DNA of 64,000 bases from the NCBI GenBank assembly GCA_038087015.1, contig JASBNA010000070.1, positions 1 through 64,000 of the forward strand. The letters run 5' to 3'. Shown here one piece after another: positions 36,923 to 48,650 of this stretch (the stretch's first letter is position 1; each line of letters starts with the position of its first letter). The position numbers were made by a program, and so were the translations under genes. The notes below the pieces were generated by a model, which was not told where the DNA came from, did not search any database, and saw only the letters and a list, made by a program, of their open reading frames with translations. The stretch is from Cerrena zonata (Eukaryota; Basidiomycota; Agaricomycetes; Polyporales; Cerrenaceae).

Positions 36923-38261
36923 TTATGTTCTTTTATAGTACAATCCTCTTAGATGTGTCTCTAGAAAGCAATACACCTTTATAATACAATATGTCTGTTG
37001 TCTTATTTTTGGCATTGTTTAAAAAGGATATAAAGAATTTTCAGAATATATATGCCATATTTATCTCCCTGAAAAGGACATGTTGTGCTAGTTTCAATGT
37101 TGTATTCTACGAAAAGGACAGATCACCTATATTTCAAGCCTATATATCAAATTCAGATAAAAAGTCATCAAAAATATAGGTAGTATCCTATTTCAGATGG
37201 ATTGGCTCAAAAATTAGGATTTTGGGATACAACCTCTTAGGGAATAGTCAGGAGTCCTGTCAATCCCCACTGTGGAGACTGTACAAAGTTACTTTTTTTA
37301 TACACTTATCTCACTTGGCATCTGCCATTTCTTAGGAATTAATTTCACTTCACTGGTGCATACTTCACTCAAATCTCACTTGCTCACTTGAAGGATTTTC
37401 ATTTCTTCCAGTACTACTTACAACTACATGCTTTGCTGTACACCAGTTTGTTCTTTCACCATACACTCACCTTGAACTATTGCTTCTCTCATTCATGTAT
37501 GATGTTCACTCTAGAGTTGTATCCTCTGCCCTTGTATTGTAAGTGATCATTTATTTATCATGTGGGCACCATATGTCATAAGGAAGGTATTCAAGATCAA
37601 TGCCCTTACATATATGTAACACCTGTAACTTCATTTAGTGCACCACCTCTATCAAACATTGGTTCATGCCTTTAGACAACTTGATAGTTGCTGGTACCTG
37701 CTGACTGTTACAAACAACAGCTCTACTGGAAAGCCTTCAATGGTTTGAGTGTGCTACCATTGCATGTAATCCATTTTTCCATTGAGACACCCCTTTGCTA
37801 ATGTCAATGTTACATCCCACTTGTGTTGTCACCCCTGGCCTTGATTATTCATATATGACTTGTGTACACTGGGAGGAGGTTATTTACAGTAATCAACCAG
37901 GGCAGTGGACATCATATTGAGAGCCATGATGTTCACCCTTATTTCCTTCAGTGTGGAAGACATCTGAGTTGTGCTTAGGAAAACCTGGTGTGAGAGGTGA
38001 TTGAAAACTAATATTAAACCAACACACCATTGTTCTAATTTGATCATTACAGACAAATGTTATATACAAGTATTTATTTGAGTCAAAGTGAGTCAAGGCG
38101 ATGCAAGTGAAAATATTGTGCTATTGGTAGTGAGTGGCTATCACTGGGGTGTACATGGGGATTTTCTGATCCAGAAGCAGTATGCCATATTCTATGACTG
38201 TGAATTACAGAGTAGTAGCCAGGTTGAGAATAATATAACATTATGAAGTGCAGAACATCAA
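36923..38261. other. Spacer left of copy 2, with CACTTG-type repeats
   Basis: About 1.3 kb without a gene. From 37310 to 37400 the motif TCACTT(G/C) recurs several times, and similar CACTTG/CAAGTG motifs occur right of copy 2 (51540-52310). The chromovirus may therefore have inserted into one older repeat. ATCAA at 38257-38261 is the probable left target duplication of copy 2. Confidence 0.4.
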
Positions 38262-38619
38262 TGTAGCACTCCAGTTCCGGATTCGTTCTATTGCCGATCA
38301 TCCTGGTCTTCAGCTCATTGACTTATTCTTTCCTCCTTTCTTATCCCTATATGATCTGACTAGTTTTATCTTATCCCTTGACTCCTGCCTAGTTTTATCT
38401 TATCTCTTGACTCCTGCCTAGTTGTACTCTAACTGACTCTTGTTACTTGACTCGTCTCTGACTCATCCTCACTAGGCGCCTGCTATCCTGTATATAAACG
38501 ACTCGCATTGCTTACTTGTTCTCCCAGTCTGTTTGGAATAAGACATATCTTTACACCTGTCTCTGTTCTTCGATGGCTCGTAATGTCACCACTGCCCCAT
38601 TAGGTGTGCAAAAGTTACA
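38262..38619 (+). repeat. 5' LTR of copy 2
   Basis: 358 bp, TGTAGCACTCCAG to GTTACA. It holds a TATA-like box TGTATATAAACG near 38491. A 29-bp unit (about 38361-38418, containing CTTGACTCCTGCCTAG) is present twice here and once in the 3' LTR, which explains the length difference. Confidence 0.92.
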
Positions 38620-38844
38620 TTTTTTTGACAGCCAAAGACTCTCTACCCTCTACTCTTACTCTCTACTCTCTCATCTCTTGTTCTCTCTCTCTCATCTATA
38701 ACGACAGCTGTTGGTGGTCACCAAGTCTGATCAACTGTGGCCCCCCCCTTCCTTGTTGTCAACAAAAAAACCCTTACAAACATATCTCTTATCTCTCTTG
38801 TTGACCCCTATCTTCTCGTCACCTTGAAACCCCTATCGAAAACA

Positions 38845-41549
38845 ATGTCCTCTACCAATAACCGATACCAACCCTACAACCTTCGTTCCAAGAGTGCTCA
38901 CCAACAATGTTCATCTTTGACGTCATCGCCAGTTGCCAATATCCCCAGTATGTTTGAAACTTCTAATGATGAAAGTTCACCTTTGCCCCTTGTAGAAAGA
39001 GACAGGTCTAAGACCCCAGTTGGGGAGAATGTCTCTTCCGACGCTCAGTCCCCTTGCTTGTATAGCGATGTGGTCACATCACGATCCCCTTCTTCTAAAG
39101 CTGTTGAGGCTGAAGGGAGTGCTCCTGGCCCTAATTCTGAAGCCAATAGCTCACTCAGCTCAATTTCAAGCATTGGCGATGTCATCATGAACTTGGAACC
39201 CTCTATGGCCGATGAGGGAAGTCATGACCATGATGGGGAATGGACTGAAGTTTGTCATGGTAGATGAATTTGGTCTCCTATCACTACTAGCACACCAATT
39301 GTAGCTAGACATGTTCAGAATAACAATAATATTGGGTTGCTTAACCGATCTCGAAGTCCCTCTAGAGGAGAGGGCATGTCTAAACAACAAGGTGCAAGAC
39401 AGTGGATGCCCGCAACTGGGGTAGTAGTGGCGTCCCTCTTGATGAGCTAGACCCTGATGCTCAATGTAAGGAATATGAATTATATTCCGGTCTCAAAATG
39501 TCTAATGAGAATGAAGACTGGCGTGATCTGGATGAAGCAGAACAGCGTGAAGCTCTACAGTATTGGGCTTCACTTAAGCACTGAATGAAAGCTCCTGAGA
39601 CTTCACATGTCGAGCAGAATATTGACACAATGATTGTCGAACCGACCCTTAGTCCCTTAAACCAGGAAGTACCTCCTCAAGCTGAAGGTACTATCAGAGG
39701 TCTAGCAGTAAGAGACCACAACTTACTGGAAGGACCAGTCCAAACCGATCCTGCAGTTCCAGCTGCAGTGAAAGCAGATAAAGAAAATGATAAGAATGCT
39801 ATGGCTCATAAGCCTTATAAATGTTCTAAGAAAATGGGAATTAAACTCACCATTTTGGCTATGAATCCTGTATCTCAGATACTTCCTGGAAGTTATATTG
39901 GTCATGTGTTGAATAACCTAAAGACCTTGCCTAAGGACGGTGGGCCTTCATCCAATTCCTCAAATTCATCACCATCTAATGATGATTCTTCTGATGCTGA
40001 ACCTTCTGATAATTCTGATTCCAGTGATGAATCTTCACCATCAATGTCATCAATGACCAGTTGCAAGTGACGACATCGTAAGCAGATAGAGAAATCTAAG
40101 TCTGCAAAGAAGGCTTGTTTGCACCCTATCAAGCCTGATCGCTATAATGGAAAACAGGATGCACAGGCATTCCATAAATTTGTCCATCAATGTACTGAAT
40201 ACCTCAAAGGGTATAATGTTGATAAGTGTATGCACGCATCAATGGTTTCTAATTTTCTTCAAGGCACAGCCTATGAATACTTCATCACTATGGTATCCCA
40301 TAACCCTGGGTCATGGTTGCTTCACAAATTCTTTGAAGGATTGTTCAATTATTGCTTCCCAGTCGATTATTGACTTCAGATATAAGGAAAGCTGCATACC
40401 TTGTATCAGCGTGATCTAACCATTTGACAATATGTCCATGAGTTGGAAAATTTGTTCCTCATTGTAGGGGAATTAAACGAACGTGAACAAGTCATGAAAC
40501 TCTGGAATGGACTCAATATCTACATTCAGAAGGGATTATGGAAAGAAAAGCTTACTCCTATGTCTGCTTCTTGGAAATGAGTAGTTGATGCTACAGAAAT
40601 CCTAGAGATAGCCGAGCGTGTTGGTAAATGCATTGAAAATAGACATGACAAGTCTGGAAAACATACCTCTAGGCCTCCCTCTCAGCCTAATGATCGGCGA
40701 CCCGGTTGTGATCAGCAATCTCAATCCTCTCGTTATTCCAGGTCATCTTCTAAATGAGTTGATAGACCCGAGAACCACCAGTTCAAACGATATGATCGTG
40801 ATCAGTCACAACCTTCATCAGGTGCTCAAAAGTATTGGCAGTTTGTTCAGCCAACTCTGCATATGTCTGAAAAAGAGAAAGCAGATTTGATAGCTTCAGA
40901 TAGTTGCATTATTTGCAAGCAAGCTAGACATTTCAGCTGAAATTGCCCTGATAATCAGAAAGTATATACCAATAAGAAAGGTAGACCACCTGGTATACCC
41001 TCCTTCAATGTAAATATTGATTCACAGAGCTCTGAACACCTTCATGTACTGAGCGAATCCACTGCTCGTATTGACGAGCTGAGTTTGAATCATGTTGATA
41101 TCAATGGAATTGATTCTGATGATCTACCAGAAGATCACGAGCTTGAAATTGTCGAGGAAGAAATCCTAGAACAACGAAAGCAGTTAATAGCTACTCTCGA
41201 GAGCCTCATTACCTTGTATGACAAGAAGATCATTTGTCATGACCGTCAGCTTGAACAGTACACTAATCATCTCTGTTCTATCAATGATGAGATTAATACT
41301 CATTATAGGACTGTTATGTCTTACACGGAAAATGTGAAAGAACTCACTGCACAGATTAACTCTGATCGACAGCAGTCAGATTCAGTCATAGGTGATAATT
41401 CTATTAATGAATTATCAGAGTCTTCAACTCTTTTTGACCTCAATACTAGACAAGTCTCAGAAAATGAATCACTTGTGTGCCTACCGATAACCTGTAAAGA
41501 GGGTGGTAAGGTTACCCGAGTTGGTGATATATTTGCCACTAATGCATAA
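38845..41549 (+). pseudogene. gag region of copy 2 with added coiled coil
   Basis: Starts MSSTNNRYQPYNLRSKS, then Ser-rich disordered sequence. A capsid-like domain at about 40119-40570 (HPIKPDRYNGKQDAQAFHKF, later RQYVHELENLF-like sequence with a TGA in place of an Arg) is followed by a CCHC zinc knuckle at about 40905-40946 (CIICKQARHFS, TGA, NC). Downstream, 41085-41549 is an open frame of 154 codons rich in Glu, Gln, Leu and Ile, predicted by eye to be a coiled coil. In-frame TGAs occur near 39265, 39582, 40068, 40371 and in the knuckle. Most look like CGA-to-TGA. Confidence 0.8.
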
Positions 41550-42649
41550 TACGTACTCTGGGAAAATGGTCTCTATTGGGACACAGATGATAATGACTTC
41601 GATTTATTTCTAGTCTACCTCACAAAAGGCGATTGTTATGTGATTTCACACCTAGAGATCCTTGACGATGTGTTAATAGATGCTACGCTTTTACAAGATA
41701 GTGAGTTTGACTTACTAGCCTGGTACCGACTTCAGATTGAAGCCTAAATAGGAGCCAAGGTTGCTCCTTTATGGAACATCTCTCACCTCAGAAATGCCTA
41801 TGGAAAGGAAACTCAACGTCAGTTAAACTCCATCTTTCCCTAGCCAAATTCCAGAATGATAGACCCTGGAAATCGATTTTTACAGTTCATTTGTTTTCCT
41901 GATCTTGAAGACAATGTGATCATTGTTGATGAATATTTGGACCTTCATGTTTTGGTCTCTACTAACCTTCTACAACGACGTAATTTCAACCTCATAAATT
42001 GGTATGTGACTATAGCACATTGCATTATTTTCTCTAATGAATCCATCAGTAGTAAGTGTTATACTACTGGTTTTGACACTTACTTACATCTAATGGCTGC
42101 CCAACCAGCCCTTTTCACTCCTTTGATCTCTGCTATACAGCAAAACTCAGGAACTCTGCAAGATTTCAAGCAGCTCATTCCTGAGCCCGCAGTAGTTGTC
42201 GTTAATGTGAATGGGCACCCTGCTCATGCACTACTCAATTCAGGTTTGTTAGCCGACTTCATGTCTGCAAAACTGGCTCACCAATTGAACATCAAAGCTT
42301 TTGAGCTTCAAAAACCCCTACCAGTGCATCTTGTGGTTCAAGGATCTCATGCCAAGATTAATCTTGGATGTCAAGCAGAACTGGCCTATCAAGGTATAAG
42401 TGCTCTGCGGTATTTTGATATCATCAACTTACTAAATTATGATCTTATCCTTGGAACTCCTTTCATGTTCCAGCATCAGATCATGATCGGGTTCAACCTG
42501 ATGACTGTTCTTGCCGGCTCTGTACAAGCTCAGAAGATTCAAGGAAAACACATTCGGACCCTGGAATCTTGGGCAGTGTCGATTGAAACTGGTGATTCAC
42601 TAAATAACACTGTATATGCAATCAAAAGACTACACAACAGTATGCAAGT

Positions 42650-43975
42650 AAATGGCAGTTTTCCAAGAGAGTCTCGGGTAGGTTGTTTTACCAGATATCC
42701 CCTGTTGTTCAGGTGGGACGAATATAACTGACTGGTCAAAAGTCGTATGACAAACTGGTCAGAGAGAATAACCATAGCTGCTGTTACCTAGAACTGAGGT
42801 AAGAACCTGATCTTATCCAAGCCAATGAAATAACCTAGAAAAGACTAAACTGTAAGTGTAACCATATGACTGACTAAACTATAAGTGTAACCATATGACT
42901 GACTAACTATACCATGTTTTAGTTCTGCACAAAGATGCCTAGTCAATGTGAAGGACAACGGTGAAAAGACTAACAACTAAGAGGAGTGCTCAAAGGTTAG
43001 AACTCAACAACGTAAGACTGAGTGTTTTCTCGCAAGTAAGTTTAAAAGTAAAGATAATCGTATTCTGAGTAAAGCTAGAGTAACTACTATCTACTATTGA
43101 GCCTGGTGCTAACAGTAGAAAGAAGCTAAGAACTGAAGTATAACTGAATGTAGAACTGGATCCTTGAGTCACTGTAGACCACGTACGTCAAGGAAGAACA
43201 GCACAACACTGACTGAACTGGACTGCACTCTCTGGTGAGACTTCTACTGGGAAGACCTTGTAGAGTGAGACTCTTACTGAGAAGGTCTCGTAGGGTGAGA
43301 CTCCTACTGGGAATGTCTGTCCGTTACTTCAGAAACTGAGCTCCTTTTATGCTGTTTTGGCTATGGCTGTGCAACTCTCTTCTCAACCAATCACATCTCA
43401 TGTTCCCATGCCTTCTTCCAGATTACCAATCCCTTCCTTCCAACTGACCAATAGGATGTCTTGAGGGGTGAGTTTTCATAAGCTGATTTGCTTATAAATC
43501 AGTGTTGAGTAAGCAGGGAATGTGCTTCATAAGCCAGAAAGTGTGCTTTATAAGCTGAGTTGTGGTGCTTGGTAAGCTGAATCCAAGATGCTTGATAAGC
43601 TGCACTTGCATTAGCCAATAGCATTAAAGCCCCAATAGTTGGTTTGTAAGCTACAATGGTAGTAGCCAATAGCATTAAAGCCTCAGTTATAACATTCTCC
43701 CATGGTATTTGAAATTGGAAGTGCTAATACTCATTTAGGCATGTTTCTTCTTGCATGATTACTAAAGGTCATGAATAAGCATATTAGTTTTCCCACAGTT
43801 TCATTGGAGTTAGTTACAGCTATAAGAACTTTAAAGATCCTTGTGAAGGGTAGGTGTTTTGAGCATTGAGAGAGACAGGTGGGTAATACTAAGCTCCTGT
43901 TGTATGCAGTTACTGTAGCACTATCAGTCTCTAGGGTAATTTCTTGTATGCTCTTTGAATCAATGTCAAATGTGT
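42650..43975. mobile_element. Unidentified insertion in pol of copy 2, rich in tandem repeats
   Basis: Between the protease and RT homology there is about 1.3 kb that copy 1 lacks. It contains a 28-31-bp unit twice (ACTAAACT-TAAGTGTAACCATATGACTG, about 42845-42903), a 33-bp unit about three times (GTGAGACT...TACTG-GAA, about 43232-43318), a TGCTT-ATAAGC-type unit four to five times (43480-43600), and the unit TAGCCAATAGCATTAAAGCC twice (43612-43682). Exact ends and a target duplication were not found. The composition resembles a long LTR or LTR fragment. Ends are approximate. Confidence 0.55.
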
Positions 43976-46362
43976 GAAAAATAGTGTGAAACAACTTTCA
44001 TGCATGACAGCGGCTGAAATCTTTGAGGAATGGCTCGATGCAGCTCGGAACCTCCTTTGTGAGTATACTGCTCCCATTTGTAAGGAAGCAAGTGACTCAC
44101 CACTCCCGCCTCTTCATGCTATAAACCACACTGTGCCACTTAAAGATCCAACTATGACATATTCATGGAGACCGTCTCGTTGCCCCGATGCTCATCGTGC
44201 GAGCTGGATCAAGAAATGTGATGCCTATCTCCAATCTGGGAGATGGAAGATGATGACAGCTAGAAATGCCTCGCCAATGCTTTTATTGATGAAACCTGAT
44301 ACTGGTATCAGAGATGTTCCACACAAATTACGATGTGTTGTTGATTTATGAGAATGGAATAAAAATACTTATAAGGTTACTTCACCTTTACCTGATATAG
44401 ATGCTATCTTGCATCACCTGTCTCACAAACATTATCATTCACTAATTGATGGTAAAGATGCATATAAACATATTCATATTGATCCTAACCACATTGACCG
44501 TATGGCTATGACAACACCTGACGGAAATATGGTAAGTTTGGTACTGCAACAGGGTGATTGCAATGCAGTCGCTACTTACCAAACATTGATGAATCACATT
44601 TTTGGTTCATTTATTTTGGTCTTTATGGATGTTTATCTAGATGACATTGTCATATACTCAGACACACTAGATGACTATATCAGTCATGTTAAACAAGTAA
44701 TTGATATCCTTCGTTGTGAGAAACTGTACCTCAGTGCTGGAAAACTTCAGTTTCTTTATAAAGAAATGAAAGTTTTAAGGAGAATTGTTGATGATGATGG
44801 GATCTGTATGGACCCTGATAAAATTGACAATGTATTAAACTGGAAGGTTCCTACAAATAAGGAGCTTCTCCGTGGTTTTCTAGGTTCAGTTGGTTATCTT
44901 GCCGATGATATTGCAACCGTTCAGATTCCTATGGGAATTTTGACTTCATTAATAGGCTCTGAAAGTAGCTTCAAGTGGGATTATACTCACCAGCGTGCGT
45001 TTGATGAGGTCAAAAGACTCGTTCAGGCTCCTTGAGAGCATCACCATATGCCTTTGGACTATTCTTCTGGAGCCAAACCAATTTGGTTAGTTATGGATGG
45101 CTCCATTGCTGGTATTGCTGGTGTTGTTCAAGGATGCAATTTTTGGATGGGTCATGTTGCGGCATTTTATTCTGCTAAGTTGACTTCAGCGCAATCAAAT
45201 TATCCTGTACATGAAATCAAAATGCTCGCAGGTGTGGAATCTATGCTATGCTATCGCGAGATCTTGCTAGGTTGCCACTTTATGTAGGTAACAGACCATA
45301 AAGGTCTAACTCACCTCCTTAAACAACAAAATCTATTGGGCCATCAGGCTCGATGACTTGAGAAGATTTCAGAATTTGATTTTGAGGTCCAGTACCTCCC
45401 AGGTACTGACAATGTGTTAGCTGATGCACTATCACAAATATATTCTTTTGACTTACCTGGTACAGTCCGTGCTCCTTCTGAGTACACGGAACATGATAAT
45501 AGCAATTGTCTTGCTACTCATCTTGCATCTGCAGCGATCTCAATGCCTGTGTATGTTGGCATAGAGGCTTCAGCAATGTGCCTGAGGTCACGTCTGCTAC
45601 CTATACAGGTAACCACAGAAGATAAATGGGTCTCTCGTGAGGAGAAGAATGGACATGTCACTGTCAGTCATGAAATGTCACTCCCCACTGCTGATCGACA
45701 TAATTGTCCAGTGGCATCAATGGCTCAGAACAACAGATGGGATATACCACAACCACCTGTGATCACTTGCAGCAGTGTAGGTGTAAATGGAAAGAAGGAC
45801 AAGGGTAAGGCCCAACGGTCTCATCCCCCTTCTATTACCCCACTAGCGCATCCTGCTCCGACCAGTTCTCAGGCTGTCAATGAACAGTCTGGTTATTCAC
45901 TGTGTCAATTGGTTAGACCAACAGCAGATGTTTTCCCTGCTGTGGGAATGGAACAACTCACCTTGGCCGACACATGAACAAAAAGTCAACAACAGCAGAG
46001 GAATCCTGTGCCTCCCGCTGAGACCGGACAGCCGGAAACTTCGCGTGAGTTGGCGAAGCATATACATTGTGTCATTCTCCATGGACCACATGGACAATGA
46101 CAGGAGGGCATGAGTGCAGACATTTCAAACATTCCGCACAAACAGCACCCAATGTCTCTTAAAGAAGTCAGTAGTACTTCTGACAATGGTAATCACCTAC
46201 CAAAGCATGTTGAATCTTCCAAGCCACAAAATGTACAACATAGTCAGTTTATTCAGCATCTAGCTGAGAGCAATGAGAATGTTGACTTATTACGCATGCT
46301 TCAATGACAATACAATGAAGATAAGTTCTTCACAATCATCTTGAAGGCACCGAAAGACTTCA

Positions 46363-46850
46363 CACTGGGTATAATATCAAATTTTTAGGCATAAAAAAGC
46401 AAGGAAAGATTTTAGAAAAAGTCCCAGCTTTTTTACTAGACTTTGCACTCTAAAAAATCAAAAAAGATTCAGAATAGTTGTAAAATCTTTTGCAGCTAAA
46501 GAAGATAAAAGAAGTCTGAATTTTTGGTCTCATAAAATTCTCTATTGCTAAACAAACCAGTCTATTAGCCTATAAATCAACTTGTTAACTTATCAACTTA
46601 CTTACTAATAGTCTAATATGGCTGGAAGTCAACTAGTAAGTAGGTTAATAGGCCTGTAGATTAAGCAATAGAAGTTTTTATGAGACCAAAAATTCTGAAT
46701 CTTTTCATCTTCTTTAACTGCAGAAGATTTTGCAACTATTCTGAATCTTTTTTGATTTTTTAGAATACAAAGTCTAGTAAAAAAGCTGGGACTTTTTCTA
46801 AAATCTTTCCTTGCTTTTTTATACTTAAAAATTCGGTATTATACCCAGTG
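46363..46850. mobile_element. Family-2 palindromic MITE in the integrase region
   Basis: 488 bp, ends CACTGGGTATAATA and TATTATACCCAGTG, flanked by TCA on both sides (46360-46362 and 46851-46853). Removing it with one TCA rejoins the pol frame (APKDF to KNF), matching the uninterrupted copy 1 segment near 26468-26500. It is the best preserved member of family 2. Confidence 0.93.
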
Positions 46851-48650
46851 TCAAGAACTTCTGATATGAGAAATTGGAAGGTCTGATATACCTAAAGGAA
46901 AAGGAAGAAGAATTCCTTTGCATACCAAATGTAATCGTCAACAGATGAAGTGTATGCAAGATCATTATTGAGCATGTTCACTCATTACTAGCTCATTTAG
47001 AGTCATTCAAAATCCTAAGTCTTCTTTGAGATCATGTCTGGTGGAAAACCATAAATAATGATGTGAAAACTTACTGTGAAAGTTGTATGACTTGTCAAAG
47101 AAGTAAACCTAGCAATAAGAAACCTTATAGATTACTCAATCCACTTAAGGTTCTGAGTCATCCTTGGGAATCCATAGGCATTGACTTCATTGGACCCCTA
47201 CCAGAGTCAAAAAGTCGCGATGCGACATTCGATTCCATCACAGTAATAATAGATTTACTTACTGGCATGGTCCATCTCATTCCGAGTAGGATCAATTACA
47301 TAGCAAAGAACATTGCTGAATTGATTTTTGCTGAAGTTTATAAATATTATGGTATGCCATGTTCGATTGTAAGCGATTGTGATGTGCTATTTACAAGTTT
47401 ATTCTGGAAACACTTATATGAATTGATGGGAGTGAAACTCAAAATGTTGAGTGCCTACCATCCAGAGTCAGATGGCTCGACAGAACAAGCTAATTGAACG
47501 GTAACGCAAATGTTGCGTCAATGTGTCAATCCTAGTCAAAAGGATTGAGTTATGAAGCTTCCAGTGATTGAGTTCGCAATAAACTTGGCAAGATCAGACT
47601 CAACTGGATATGCATCTTTTTTCCTAAACATGGGACAGATGCCAAGATCCATGATTTGGAACAATGCGGGTAAAGATGAATACCCGGCCGTTCGAGTATA
47701 TGCTCAATGGGTAAAATCTGCAATTATGGCTGCGCATGATAGCATAATCACAGCTAGAACTAAGCAAGTTTGAGATGCAAATCAACATCGGTGGCCTGCC
47801 TCCTTTTCCAAACAAGACCTGGTCTATGTTTCAACTAAAAACATATCCCTACCTAAGGGATTAGCTTGCAAGTTGGCACCAAAGTATATTGGACCTTACC
47901 AAATCACCAAGGACTTCAGTAATAATTCTTACTGTCTCACACTGCCAGCTAACTTGACGAGATGTGGAATCCATATAGTTTTCCATGCCTCATTGCTTAG
48001 GATTCATATACCTAACGATGACCAATTCTTTCTAGGTCGTCTTGACAGTCAAGTGGCTGAGTTCGAAGATAAGGATAGTGAATGGGCAATTGACTCTATT
48101 GTATCACATAGAGGATCAAAACATGATGCCATTTTTGAAGCAGTCTGGAAGTCAGGGGATAGAACCTGGGTACCATATGATTTAATAGCTCACTTATCAG
48201 CTACTAAGTCTTATTTTGAGGTCTTAGACATTGACAATGTGGTGCAGTTACCACTCGGAAATGGAATGCCTCCAACTGATGACCCTCAAGTTTATTTGGG
48301 TCATCTTGATATTCAGACTCATCAAAAATCTATAAAGGGAGAATCTCGCAAGCCGGTTAGACAACGGGGACCCCAAACTTGTACTCACCTTGAACATTAT
48401 TTTGTTTATAGATCCCATCCTTCCGTTCCATGTCCCTCATGACATTCTCCCCCTCCAGACCATATTCTATACTCCGCTCTTCGTCGCTTCGTTTCCCTCG
48501 CGATCGCCATGTCCCCTCCTATCTATATCAATCAAACTACCATCCACCTTCCCGGTAATGGTGGTCTTAACCTTCGGAACCCTACCACTGGCAACATATT
48601 TCATGTCTCCATAGAAGTCGGACATGCTTACCTCGAATTCGACTCCAAAC

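Larger units (their letters stand above)
41856..48442 (+). pseudogene. pol region of copy 2 (PR, RT, RNase H, IN, chromodomain)
   Basis: Protease at about 42190-42490, with active Asp replaced (LLNSG for LLDSG). RT at about 44100-45030 keeps the YLDD box (VFMDVYLDDIVIYSD); a TGA follows VVDL where Arg is usual. RNase H at about 45048-45440 (WLVMDGSIAGIAGVV, VHEIKMLAGVESML, DNVLADALSQ). The integrase zinc half (HVHSLLAHL, CESCMTC) is separated from upstream sequence by a MITE; its core has ESIGIDFIGPLPESK, SDCDVLFTS and HPESDGSTEQAN. The chromodomain at about 48080-48240 reads WAIDSIVSHRGSKHDAIFEA, then VWKSGDRTWVPYDLI. This is the chromovirus layout. The enzyme set is recognisable but not functional. 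Confidence 0.9.

Noticed and set aside
37243..37330. CAATCCCCAC and TCACTTGGCATC shared with 52302-52340 as terminal repeats of one transposon
   Set aside because: The motifs are on the same strand but in opposite order, so they are neither a simple direct nor an inverted terminal repeat. Kept only as a hint that both flanks belong to similar repeat DNA.
44349..45362. TGA read as tryptophan or selenocysteine because many frames contain only TGA stops
   Set aside because: TGA also stands at arginine positions, TAG and TAA occur too, and host genes here use TGG for Trp and TGA as a normal stop. C-to-T damage explains it better.
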